Positions 50,774 through 59,886 of a stretch of 64,000 bases of DNA are shown here, piece after piece. Location of the stretch: the NCBI RefSeq assembly GCF_014652535.1, contig NZ_BMYZ01000003.1:454863-518862 (forward strand), written 5' to 3'. A program made the position numbers and the translations under genes. Within the stretch, counting starts at the first letter, position 1; each line of letters begins with the position of its first letter. The notes beneath the pieces were generated by a model. That model saw only the letters and a list, made by a program, of their open reading frames with translations. It did not search any database and was not told where the DNA came from. The DNA comes from Cellvibrio zantedeschiae. GTDB lineage: Bacteria > Pseudomonadota > Gammaproteobacteria > Pseudomonadales > Cellvibrionaceae.

Positions 50774-50983
50774 ATGGTTCATACGGAACACAATGTTCGT
50801 TCACTCGCCCATCAAATTTGGGAATCTGAAGGAAAACCTAGCGGTCAAGCGGAACGCCATTGGCATTTGGCTGCGCGATTAATGGCAGAAGCTGAACATA
50901 AAAATCATCCACATCAAAAACGTTCTGTAGATCCGTCAGAAGCGACAGGACCTACAGAGCCAGAACAACCCGATCAAACATAG
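50774..50983 (+). CDS. DUF2934 domain-containing small protein
   Basis: The product is 69 residues. The DUF2934 core is at 8-40: VRSLAHQIWESEGKPSGQAERHW, then LAARLMAEAE. The C-terminal third is polar and proline-rich. These small cytoplasmic proteins, common in proteobacteria, have no known function. GGGGGTGG-like purines precede the ATG. It converges on pirin with a shared terminator. Confidence 0.82.
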   Translation: MVHTEHNVRSLAHQIWESEGKPSGQAERHWHLAARLMAEAEHKNHPHQKRSVDPSEATGPTEPEQPDQT

Positions 50984-51002
50984 CATTCTCTGAATACCAA
51001 AT

Positions 51003-51038
51003 AAAAAAGTTGTGAGCTACTGGAGTCACAACTTTTTT
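51003..51038. terminator. Bidirectional terminator between DUF2934 and pirin genes
   Basis: AAAAAAGTTGTGA (51003-51015) pairs perfectly with TCACAACTTTTTT (51026-51038). It has T-runs on both strands and serves both convergent genes. Confidence 0.9.
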
Positions 51039-51041
51039 GTT

Positions 51042-51734
51042 TTAGGGTAAATCAAACACCAAGGCTTTGACATTCTGATCAACAGCTTTCAATTGAAGTT
51101 CATCAATATTTTCAATTTTGGCGCCGTCACCCGGCGTTAGTTTTTGGTTTTCAACTTCTAATTCACCTTCAATCAAATGCACGTAATAATGTCTGCTTTT
51201 GCTTGCAGGTAAACTGGCTTCCTTGCTGGCAGATAATATAAGTTGATACAAAAACGCATCTTGCTTAATGACCATGCTGCCGTTTTTTCCATCTGGGCTT
51301 GCAACCAGAGTTAGGCCGTGTTCTTGCCCAAAATCTTTTTGCTGATAGCCGGGCGTTTGGCCATACACATTGGGTTGAATCCAGATTTGTAGGAAGTGTA
51401 ATTCCTTACTAATCGATGGATTAAATTCGCTGTGACGAATACCGCTACCCGCTGACATCAATTGGAATTCACCTGGCGGTAACACAGCCACATTACCTTC
51501 GCTATCCTTATGGGCAATTTCGCCCTTTAAAACATAACTGATAATTTCCATATCGCGATGACCATGGGTTTGAAAACCGGAATCAGGTGCAACGCGATCA
51601 TCATTAATGACACGCAGCGCAGAGAAACCCATGTGTTGTTCGTCGTAATAATTGCCAAACGAAAATGTGTGTTGGCTCTTCAACCAACCGAAATCTGCGC
51701 CGCCGCGTTGGTTACTTTTTCTAATACTGATCAT
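51042..51734 (-). CDS. Pirin family protein (YhhW-like, quercetin 2,3-dioxygenase type)
   Basis: The product is 230 residues of the bicupin fold. The metal-binding N-terminal cupin shows PDSGFQTHGHRDMEIISYVL and SAGSGIRHSEFNPS with the His/Glu ligands, and the partner-domain segment is LHFLQIWIQP. E. coli YhhW oxidises quercetin in vitro, but its cell role is unclear. It is transcribed leftward behind the DoxX gene and probably shares its promoter, with a LysR regulator divergent. Confidence 0.92.
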   Translation of the reverse strand: MISIRKSNQRGGADFGWLKSQHTFSFGNYYDEQHMGFSALRVINDDRVAPDSGFQTHGHRDMEIISYVLKGEIAHKDSEGNVAVLPPGEFQLMSAGSGIRHSEFNPSISKELHFLQIWIQPNVYGQTPGYQQKDFGQEHGLTLVASPDGKNGSMVIKQDAFLYQLILSASKEASLPASKSRHYYVHLIEGELEVENQKLTPGDGAKIENIDELQLKAVDQNVKALVFDLP

Positions 51735-51784
51735 AGGTCACCTCAATTTTTGTGCGGCGCACTTGCGCCGCAATATGCGAAGAG

Positions 51785-52219
51785 TTATTTGTTGGCGATA
51801 AGGTTATCAACACTGGCACGGCCGCCGCCAGAGATGAGCAAGGATACTGCTACTGCAAATAAAGCTAGCGCATATTCGTAACCGTTGTTGCTCATAAACA
51901 AGCCGTTATTGATGTGTACTGAAAAAATCGCAACCAGCATGGTGAAGGCAACTACCAACGCGGCTGGGCGTGTTAACAGACCTAAGACTAAAAACAGTCC
52001 ACCGAAAAATTCTGCCGAACCCGAGAGCGCCGCCATCAAGACACCTGGTTCAAGACCTATGGATGCCATCCACTTGCCTGTACCTTCCAAACCGTAGCCG
52101 CCGAACCAACCAAAAAGTTTTTGTGAACCGTGGGCTGCCAATGTCAGGCCGACTGGAACGCGTAATGCCAAAGGTGCAAAGCTGTTTTGGGTAGCAAGAA
52201 TCTTGGTTAATTTGCTCAT
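51785..52219 (-). CDS. DoxX family membrane protein
   Basis: The product is 144 residues with four hydrophobic segments and the DoxX patterns LALRVPVGLTLAAHGSQKLFGWFGGYG and FGGLFLVLGLLTRPAALVVA. DoxX-like proteins are often encoded with pirins and appear in oxidative-stress or respiratory contexts. It lies 50 bases upstream of pirin on the same strand and is divergent from the LysR regulator. Confidence 0.9.
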   Translation of the reverse strand: MSKLTKILATQNSFAPLALRVPVGLTLAAHGSQKLFGWFGGYGLEGTGKWMASIGLEPGVLMAALSGSAEFFGGLFLVLGLLTRPAALVVAFTMLVAIFSVHINNGLFMSNNGYEYALALFAVAVSLLISGGGRASVDNLIANK

Positions 52220-52354
52220 GATGTAACTCCGAAAATAATATTGGGTTTAGGTTCAATTCGCGGTGGCATGTCGTTCAATTCATTTCACGCCTCACTTGGT
52301 AGTTACTTTAGGCTTGCACAGCGAAACAAAAAAGCGGAAGATTTTGAGTTAATA

Positions 52355-52371
52355 GTTCAAAATTTTTGAAC
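52355..52371. promoter_or_regulatory. LysR-type operator palindrome
   Basis: GTTCAAAA, one base, TTTTGAAC: perfect 8-base arms. It lies 19 bases before the LysR start and between that gene and doxX-pirin, where a LysR regulator usually binds. Confidence 0.65.
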
Positions 52372-52390
52372 ATTTGATGTTGAGGTGAAA

Positions 52391-53281
52391 ATGCAACACG
52401 CAATTACGCTGGAAGCCTTGCGAGTACTGGATGCAATTGATAGGAAAGGCAGCTTTGGCGCTGCTGCAGATGCGCTTTTTAAGGTTCCGTCAGCGCTTAG
52501 TTATACAATTCAAAAGCTTGAATCCGATCTTGAAATCAGTATTTTTGATCGCTCCAGACAGCGTGCCCAGCTAACTACCGCTGGCAAACTATTGCTGGAA
52601 CAGGGGCGACAACTCTTGCAAGCTGCCAATGCAATTGAGGAGGCTGTACATCAGCTGGAGTCGGGCTGGGAGACACAATTGCGTATCGCCAAGGACACAA
52701 TCCTGCCGCTCGCTCCCCTGCTACAACAGGTGAACGCCTTCAATCAACTCGACAAACGCGTCGCCATTACCCTGAGCGAAGAAGTCCTCGGTGGCACTTG
52801 GGATGCGCTATTGGCTGAACGCTGCGATCTGGCTTTAGGAGCAAGTGGAGAGCTACCGAAAGGCGTGCTCGAGTATCGCATCATGGGTGAAGTGGAGTTT
52901 GTGTTTGCGGTAGCCCGTGAGCATCCACTGTGTTTGCATAAAGGTCCGGTGGATGCGGCTGCGATTCGCGCCTTTCCAACCATTGTGGCTGCGGATTCGT
53001 CATTGACTTCACCAGGCCGTTCGTCGGGCCTATTGGAAAGCCGCCAAACCATTAGGGTTGCAAATGCTTCAGCAAAAATCCAGGCGCAAGTCATGGGCGT
53101 AGGTGTAGGATTTTTAGCCCGGCATTTAATTAAAAATGAATTAGTTAATGGCGATTTAATCGCGTTGGAATGTTCAGTTCCGCGGCCAAAAATTCCCGTT
53201 TACATGGCGTGGCGAAAAGAAAATAAAGGCAAAGCATTGGCTTGGTTTGTTGAATCCTGCCTTGTCGCAAATTGGTTTTAA
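52391..53281 (+). CDS. LysR family transcriptional regulator
   Basis: The product is 296 residues from the ATG at 52391, preceded by TGAGGTG; a GTG two codons earlier is in frame. The N-terminal winged helix-turn-helix reads LRVLDAIDRKGSFGAAADALFKVPSALSYTIQKLE, a textbook LysR head. The substrate-binding domain follows from about residue 90. It is divergent from doxX-pirin with a palindrome between them, and so is expected to control those genes. Confidence 0.92.
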   Translation: MQHAITLEALRVLDAIDRKGSFGAAADALFKVPSALSYTIQKLESDLEISIFDRSRQRAQLTTAGKLLLEQGRQLLQAANAIEEAVHQLESGWETQLRIAKDTILPLAPLLQQVNAFNQLDKRVAITLSEEVLGGTWDALLAERCDLALGASGELPKGVLEYRIMGEVEFVFAVAREHPLCLHKGPVDAAAIRAFPTIVAADSSLTSPGRSSGLLESRQTIRVANASAKIQAQVMGVGVGFLARHLIKNELVNGDLIALECSVPRPKIPVYMAWRKENKGKALAWFVESCLVANWF

Positions 53282-53485
53282 GTATGGTTGTCGCCGAATT
53301 CATGACGGGGATATTTACAAAACTTCTTCGCAAAAAAGATAACCGGGGATAGCGTTTTGATTTTTATCAGCTTTATGATCTGGCATTGAAAATGCTTCGC
53401 TGCATGTCATCGGTTTCTTGCCTGATGACCTGCGAATTAAGAGTCTCACCGATTCAGCATAAAATTTTAAACAGGGAAAAATATA

Positions 53486-54790
53486 ATGAAATATTTCATA
53501 GCGGGACTTCTATTTTTTTGTTGCAGTCTGTTCGCCCAAGCAGCTGAATATGTAACGCCGTCCAATCGCGCGACTAACTCAATTACGGTGCGCAGCTCAC
53601 CGAATGAAGGTGGTGTGCAACTCGGCCAACTCAAAGTTGGTGAGGAACTTGAATATTTAGGATCCGTTCCCTATTGGCACAAAGTCAGGTTTAGTCCACG
53701 TAAAATTGGTTATGTCAGTAAATCCTGGTCTGAAATTATCGACCATGCGCTAACGGATAACAGCGAAGAAAATCTTGCAGATACAAAGTTCAAAGATTTT
53801 TATGTGGATGTTATTGACGTTGGGACAGGTTTGGCCATGTGGATTCACAATGATAATTTCAATGTGATTTATGACGGCGGCACACAAGATGATGGTGCGA
53901 GGATGCCTGACAACCGTTTAATAAATTTTATCCAGCATCATCAGCCTGCGCTTAAGCGCATAGATCACCTGATTGTTAGCCATCCACACAAAGATCACAT
54001 TAGTTTGTTGCCTGATCTATTCAGCAATTTCAAAGTTGCCAACGTGTGGGATTCCGGTGCTGATTATAATTCTTGTATTTACGCTGAGTTCCTTTCTGCA
54101 GTGCGCGCATCCGATGCGGAATATCACACGGCAACCAATAATTTTGGTTTAAAAGATATAGCCATGGAAATAGGCGCTAACTGCCAATTTCCATCTTCCG
54201 TTAAATTAAAGTTTAGTAGCCGAATTAATACAGATGAAAAAATAATATTGGATAAAAATATCAGTATGCAATTTCTTTATGCTACGGCGGAGCACCATTC
54301 TGATGTAAATGAAAATAGTTTGGTGGTAAGACTTGAAGTGGGTAAGAACTCGTTTTTGTTGATGGGAGATGCCGAAGGTGGTGCGCGCGCAAAATGGTTG
54401 ACTAATGATTCGCCTGAGAAAAATACAATAGAAGCTGATTTGCTGGAATGTTGTAAAGCGAATTTAAAAGCCGATGTATTAATTGCCGGGCATCATGGCA
54501 GCTCTACGTCTTCGCGACGTCTATTTTTAGATGCGGTGAAGCCCCGTTACTTTGTCATATCCTCGGGCCCTTTCAAATACAGTGGCGTTACGCTTCCTGA
54601 TCAGGAAGTCGTTAATGAATTTATTAAGCGCGGCCAATTATTCAGCACCACTCAAAATGATAATACCTGTAAGCAAAATGCTAACAAAATAGGTGCTGAT
54701 GCTGATAATGAAGTTGGAGGCTGTGATAACGTGCGTTTTATAATTGGCCAAAACGGCGTATTGGGCGATTTTTATTTTCCGCATGAATAG
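53486..54790 (+). CDS. Exported SH3 / metallo-beta-lactamase-fold protein (ComEC C-terminal type)
   Basis: The product is 434 residues. The signal peptide ends near residue 19 (AQA/AEY). A bacterial SH3-like domain (about 25-85) has TVRSSPNEGGVQLGQLKVGEEL. The metallo-beta-lactamase fold follows: IDVGTGLAMWI, metal motif SHPHKDHISLLPDLF (HxHxDH), a LLMGDAEGGA ligand segment and AGHHGSSTSSRRLFLDAVKP, which is characteristic of the ComEC/Rec2 C-terminal family. It would act in the periplasm, possibly hydrolysing nucleic acid or another phosphoester. It is the first of three close genes of unknown joint role. Confidence 0.85.
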   Translation: MKYFIAGLLFFCCSLFAQAAEYVTPSNRATNSITVRSSPNEGGVQLGQLKVGEELEYLGSVPYWHKVRFSPRKIGYVSKSWSEIIDHALTDNSEENLADTKFKDFYVDVIDVGTGLAMWIHNDNFNVIYDGGTQDDGARMPDNRLINFIQHHQPALKRIDHLIVSHPHKDHISLLPDLFSNFKVANVWDSGADYNSCIYAEFLSAVRASDAEYHTATNNFGLKDIAMEIGANCQFPSSVKLKFSSRINTDEKIILDKNISMQFLYATAEHHSDVNENSLVVRLEVGKNSFLLMGDAEGGARAKWLTNDSPEKNTIEADLLECCKANLKADVLIAGHHGSSTSSRRLFLDAVKPRYFVISSGPFKYSGVTLPDQEVVNEFIKRGQLFSTTQNDNTCKQNANKIGADADNEVGGCDNVRFIIGQNGVLGDFYFPHE

Positions 54791-54799
54791 GATGTTGCT

Positions 54800-55633
54800 A
54801 TGAAAATTGTAAAACTGGTTTTAATACTTTGCATTGCAAGTTCCTTAACGGCATGTACCAATCTTAAGGAGGTAAGAGAATATGCCACTGAATCGGCAAA
54901 GTTTTCTTCCTATAACGAATTAACGCTTCGGTTTCGCGACACTTATTCACGCGAGCAACCCTATCTGAATGGCGAGGCAGAAAAGCTTGCGCAAGCTACA
55001 GATCTTGGCCGCAAAGCTGCCTATGACGATCTAATAAAAATTCAAAAAAGTGTTTCGCTTTACATGGAAACGCTTGCGCAAGTTGCGGGCGAAGATAGTT
55101 TTAGCCTGGCAAAAGAGTTAGATGCATTAAAGGGTGGAATTAAAGCGCATCCAAATTTCAATGTAGATGCAAAACAGGTCGATGCTGTATCAAACATTAC
55201 ACAAATATTAGCTAAATGGATTACGTCTGCCCATCAGGAGCAAGCGGTACGCAAAATGGTACAAGAAGGAAATGAACCGGTACAAACTCTCTTGGCTGGC
55301 ATGAAGTCATTAGTGCGTATTTATAAAGCCACCAATGAGAATGAAAAAAATGAAGTGCTGGGCTTGCTTGAAACCAATATAGCTTTTGCGGATGCAAAAA
55401 AAGATGCATTGCTAATTGCCTTGGCGCGCGCGCATATCCAGGCTAAAACAGTAGAATATAATAACGCTCAGGTTAAATATGAACTTGCCGAAAAAGGCCT
55501 CAATAACATCGCTGAAGGACACACTTACCTGCACAACAATATTGATAAGCTTTCCAAAGCTGAAATCAAAACGTCCGTTAGCAAGCTTGCTAAAGATATA
55601 AAAATCATTAGAACAAATCTTGAATCTTTGTAA
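54800..55633 (+). CDS. Helical lipoprotein of unknown function
   Basis: The product is 277 residues. The lipobox is LTAC (Cys19). The mature part is almost wholly helical, with heptad-like segments, and has no recognised family. It starts 9 bases after the metallo-beta-lactamase-fold gene and its end precedes the next start by 13 bases, so the three are an operon. It is probably a periplasm-facing membrane-anchored partner. Confidence 0.72.
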   Translation: MKIVKLVLILCIASSLTACTNLKEVREYATESAKFSSYNELTLRFRDTYSREQPYLNGEAEKLAQATDLGRKAAYDDLIKIQKSVSLYMETLAQVAGEDSFSLAKELDALKGGIKAHPNFNVDAKQVDAVSNITQILAKWITSAHQEQAVRKMVQEGNEPVQTLLAGMKSLVRIYKATNENEKNEVLGLLETNIAFADAKKDALLIALARAHIQAKTVEYNNAQVKYELAEKGLNNIAEGHTYLHNNIDKLSKAEIKTSVSKLAKDIKIIRTNLESL

Positions 55634-55646
55634 CCAGGAGAATCTT

Positions 55647-56057
55647 ATGGCTTTGGATAACGCGGCGGAAGTAGAAGCATTAGCAAATGAAATTACCGAG
55701 TGCGCCAACGCAATGCACCTGCGGTTGATGGACGCTATAAAAAATGGCGAGGTAAATCAAATAAGTGCACAGGCGATATTTCAGGATGAAACTATTTTGC
55801 GCCAACGGGCTAACAGTTTGTATCTTGATGCGGCAAATCGCATCGTAAAAGATTTAAAAACTCCGCAAGCAGAATTGTTAGGCGCTGTAAATGACGCAAA
55901 AAAAGCTATGAAAAAAATTAAGGAAATTGCGCAATTTATTGATTTGGTCGCTGATATTTTGCTGTTGGCAGCGGCTGCCTATGCCGCTAAGCCTGCACCG
56001 ATTGTTGCTGCACTCAAAGAAGTAAAATCGGATTTGGATGGTTTGGCAAAAAAATAA
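55647..56057 (+). CDS. Helical protein of unknown function, third gene of the SH3/MBL cassette
   Basis: The product is 136 residues from the ATG at 55647 with a CCAGGAG ribosome-binding site; an upstream in-frame ATG at 55620 lies in the lipoprotein gene and is rejected. There is no signal peptide. It is helical, with a hydrophobic alanine-rich segment near the end (VADILLLAAAAYAAKPAPIVAAL). The combination of a soluble helical head and one C-terminal hydrophobic helix recalls small pore-forming or tail-anchored proteins, but no family is recognised. It ends two bases before the convergent SDR stop. Confidence 0.65.
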   Translation: MALDNAAEVEALANEITECANAMHLRLMDAIKNGEVNQISAQAIFQDETILRQRANSLYLDAANRIVKDLKTPQAELLGAVNDAKKAMKKIKEIAQFIDLVADILLLAAAAYAAKPAPIVAALKEVKSDLDGLAKK

Positions 56058-56059
56058 AT

Positions 56060-56806
56060 TTAGCGGCCTCCGCCAACATCCAATAAATGTCCAGTTGTGT
56101 AAGAGGAATCATCAGAGACTAACCACAAAATTGCTTTTGCAACTTCTTCAGCAGTTCCCGCACGTTGCATGGGAATCACAGATTTTAAACGTTCTATACG
56201 GCCGGGTTCACCGCCTTTTGCGTGGATTTCAGTTTGGATAATACCGGGGCGCACGGCGTTAACACGAATGCCTTCCGCAACAACTTCTTTCGCCAAACCG
56301 AGAGTGAAGGTATCTATAGCGCCTTTGGTCGCAGCGTAATCAATATATTCAAACGGCGAACCAACGCGGGACGCGATTGAAGATACATTCACAATAACAC
56401 CGCCTTTACCGCCTCTGGAAACAGCCATACGTTTAATGGCTTCGCGTGCGCAAATAAAACTTCCTATTACATTTACGCCAAATAATTTTTCCAGTTCTTT
56501 TACATCTATATCAACAACTAATTTTTTTCGCAGGATTCCTGCATTGTTGATCAACGCATCGATCCGGCCAAAACGCGTATCAATTTGATCAAATAAATTT
56601 AATACATCGGCCTCAATGCTAACGTCTGCCTGAACATACAAAACTTCCGCGCCCAGTTCAGTAAGTTGCGTTGAAATTTGTTGTGCGAAGCTTGCTTGCG
56701 AGTGATAGCTAAAACAAATGTTGTAGCCCGCTTGTGCGGCGAGTAATGCAGTGGCGGCACCTATACCCTGGCTGCCGCCGGTAATGAGCATAAGAGGTTT
56801 ATCCAT
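56060..56806 (-). CDS. ygfF: SDR family oxidoreductase, YgfF-like
   Basis: The product is 248 residues. The cofactor loop is ITGGSQGIGAATALL, then NNAGIL, the catalytic NVSSIASRVGSPFEYIDYAATKGAIDT with Ser, Tyr and Lys, and HAKGGEPGRIERLKS. It follows E. coli YgfF closely throughout. The YgfF substrate is not firmly known. It lies upstream of coaD on the same strand order (coaD first, then ygfF, leftward), 30 bases apart. Confidence 0.88.
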   Translation of the reverse strand: MDKPLMLITGGSQGIGAATALLAAQAGYNICFSYHSQASFAQQISTQLTELGAEVLYVQADVSIEADVLNLFDQIDTRFGRIDALINNAGILRKKLVVDIDVKELEKLFGVNVIGSFICAREAIKRMAVSRGGKGGVIVNVSSIASRVGSPFEYIDYAATKGAIDTFTLGLAKEVVAEGIRVNAVRPGIIQTEIHAKGGEPGRIERLKSVIPMQRAGTAEEVAKAILWLVSDDSSYTTGHLLDVGGGR

Positions 56807-56835
56807 GGTCCTTCCTCAGAATTTATAGCCTAGTA

Positions 56836-57771
<936 letters not shown>

Positions 57772-59166
57772 GTGAACAAATCAACCGCAACTCGTCTTGG
57801 CCAAATTCTTTTAGAGAAAGGATTGATAACTGCTGAGCAGTTGGACATTGCCATCAAAGAGCAGCAAAAGCGCCGTCAGTTGCTGGACCCATTTGACTCA
57901 AACTTGGGCGTTAATTCGTCCCTGGGTGAAATTTTAATCGAATTGGGTTTTATTGATCGTTTGCAATTGAAACGCGGTTTGAATTGGCAATTGATGCTAC
58001 GCAAAATGGCGATTGTAATGTCTTTCTGTGCACCCTTAATGACAGCAAGTGTTGGTGCAGCGGCGGGGACTACGTTTCGTCCGTCTTTCACTGCTGAAGC
58101 CAGCTCTTCCAGCGCGGCTGCAAAAGTTACTCCTGGTTTTACCGTTAAATCTTCAAGCGCTTCCTCCGCGCCGGTTAATGTTGATGGTGCTGATTTTGAG
58201 AGTTCTTCTTCTATCAATGCTAACGAATCAAAATCACAACCTTTACCGGTCTTGTCCTCTGCGGCTAGTAGCTCTTCACGTAGCAGTCTAAAGTCTTCCA
58301 GTAGCAGTTCTTCCAAGGCGAGTGCTGTGGTAAGTAGCCTTAGTAAGTCATCTTCATCCTCTAGCAAGACTTCGAGTTTAGACGTAGCTAGCCCAAAAAT
58401 GCCGGACAAGATCACGGTAGCTGCAGCATTTAGTGACCAAGTACAACTTGAATGGCTGTCTGCTACTGATAACGTCGAAGTAGTAAGCTACAAAATTTAT
58501 CGTGATCAGGTACAGATAGACACTGTTGACGGGTCTCAGAATAGTTATTTTGATTTTAATGTCGCTGCCGGGAAAACATATTTGTATGGTGTGAGTGCAG
58601 GTGATGCTGCAGGTAATTGGTCGGTGATCAAATCTGTGTTTGTGCAAACCGCTTCGGTTCCGCTTGAGTCTGGTTCACAGGTTTCCTCAGCCCCTTCTTC
58701 TGTTACTTCGTCATCCGTTGCTGCAGTTAGTAGTAGTGGGGCGAAATCCTCGGTCGCCTCATCTGCATCAAGTGCCTCTTCAAAAAGTAGCGCACCTGTG
58801 ACGTCCTCAAGTAAGTCTTCCGTGAGTTCGATATCGACATCCAGTGTAAGCTCTAAGGCTTCATCAAGTAGTTCTTCGGTATCTGGCTTGGGCGTGAAAA
58901 GTGTAACTGTGGAGGGACCAGTAAACTTTAATTGGGTTGCACCAAATTTGCGTGAGAACGGGAATAATTTAGATATTACTGAAGTAGGTGGTTATGAGTT
59001 GCGTTATCGTAAACTTACCGATGTTGCTTATACCTACGTCACTATTAACGATGCGTGGAAAAACTACTATAACTTTAGTTGGCTTGCAGGTACCTATGTC
59101 TTCCAGGTAGCCGCTTTCGATAAAAACGGCCTTTACAGCAATTTTGTAGACATTGCGCCCCAGTAA
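57772..59166 (+). CDS. MshEN-like N-terminus, hydrophobic segment, poly-Ser linkers and two FN3-like domains
   Basis: The product is 464 residues from a GTG preceded by GGAGG. The N-terminal 70 residues resemble the helical N-domain of type II secretion ATPases (MshEN-type): LGQILLEKGLITAEQLDIAIKEQ, then SSLGEILIELGFIDRLQLKRGL. Residues 75-99 (MLRKMAIVMSFCAPLMTAS...) look like a complete signal peptide with its own Met. Two serine-rich linkers (about 103-205 and 298-380) flank a fibronectin III-like domain (about 208-295), and a second FN3-like domain (about 382-464) ends the protein. Such linkers are typical of Cellvibrio secreted proteins. It may be a signal-anchored surface protein with a cytoplasmic c-di-GMP-binding-like head. 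The layout is unusual. Confidence 0.75.
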   Translation: MNKSTATRLGQILLEKGLITAEQLDIAIKEQQKRRQLLDPFDSNLGVNSSLGEILIELGFIDRLQLKRGLNWQLMLRKMAIVMSFCAPLMTASVGAAAGTTFRPSFTAEASSSSAAAKVTPGFTVKSSSASSAPVNVDGADFESSSSINANESKSQPLPVLSSAASSSSRSSLKSSSSSSSKASAVVSSLSKSSSSSSKTSSLDVASPKMPDKITVAAAFSDQVQLEWLSATDNVEVVSYKIYRDQVQIDTVDGSQNSYFDFNVAAGKTYLYGVSAGDAAGNWSVIKSVFVQTASVPLESGSQVSSAPSSVTSSSVAAVSSSGAKSSVASSASSASSKSSAPVTSSSKSSVSSISTSSVSSKASSSSSSVSGLGVKSVTVEGPVNFNWVAPNLRENGNNLDITEVGGYELRYRKLTDVAYTYVTINDAWKNYYNFSWLAGTYVFQVAAFDKNGLYSNFVDIAPQ

Positions 59167-59169
59167 AGC

Positions 59170-59763
59170 TTAAGCAGGCTCGCGATAAAACAGCCGGTAG
59201 CTCACCGCACCGGCGTGTTTATCGCGGTGCAGCTGCCAGTTGATAGGCGGTGCGAATTCATCTTCCGTTCCGGACTCAATATAAATAGTTGCGTTTTCTG
59301 CGAGCCAATTTCCCTCTTCCAAAGCCCCAATCACCGCCTGCCAAAGTTTGAGCTGAAAGGGCGGGTCTATAAATACTATGTGATAGGGCTCTTCTGTATT
59401 TCCCTTCCGCAGCAGCTCCATAACATCGGCGTTGATGATGCGCCCCTTATCCCCCTTGAGAATTTCCAAATTTGTTTTAAGTTGTGCGGCCGCTTTGGTA
59501 TCGAGCTCAACCAACACACTTGTCGCTGCGCCGCGGGATAAAGCTTCAATCCCCAAGGCGCCCGAACCGGCAAATAAGTCTAAACAACGCGCGTCCTGAA
59601 TCTCCGGTGCTAACCAGTTAAACAGGGTTTCGCGGATGCGATCTCCCGTTGGGCGTAGGCCGTCAACATCGGGAAAACTCAATTTACGGCCGCGCCATAG
59701 GCCGCCAATGATGCGAAGTTGGTTGTTTGTGGAAGCTTTAGGCGACGGTCGCGCAGGTTTCAA
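59170..59763 (-). CDS. rsmD: 16S rRNA (guanine966-N2)-methyltransferase
   Basis: The product is 197 residues. The RsmD start RIIGGLWRGRKLSFPDVDGLRPTGDRIRETLFNWL is clear, with the SAM site LDLFAGSGALGIEALSRGA and the catalytic VFIDPPFQL (DPPF, for N2 methylation). It modifies G966 of 16S rRNA. It is divergent from ftsY, as in many gammaproteobacteria. Confidence 0.94.
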   Translation of the reverse strand: MKPARPSPKASTNNQLRIIGGLWRGRKLSFPDVDGLRPTGDRIRETLFNWLAPEIQDARCLDLFAGSGALGIEALSRGAATSVLVELDTKAAAQLKTNLEILKGDKGRIINADVMELLRKGNTEEPYHIVFIDPPFQLKLWQAVIGALEEGNWLAENATIYIESGTEDEFAPPINWQLHRDKHAGAVSYRLFYREPA

Positions 59764-59886
59764 GGCTTAATTCTCAAATCTTAAAATAGAAGTGGTAGGA
59801 TTAGGATAATGATAGGATAACGGTTTTTCAGGGCTTCCTGTTAATTCACTGCCTAATCCCCCCGTATTACTAAGAATTTGTTACTT

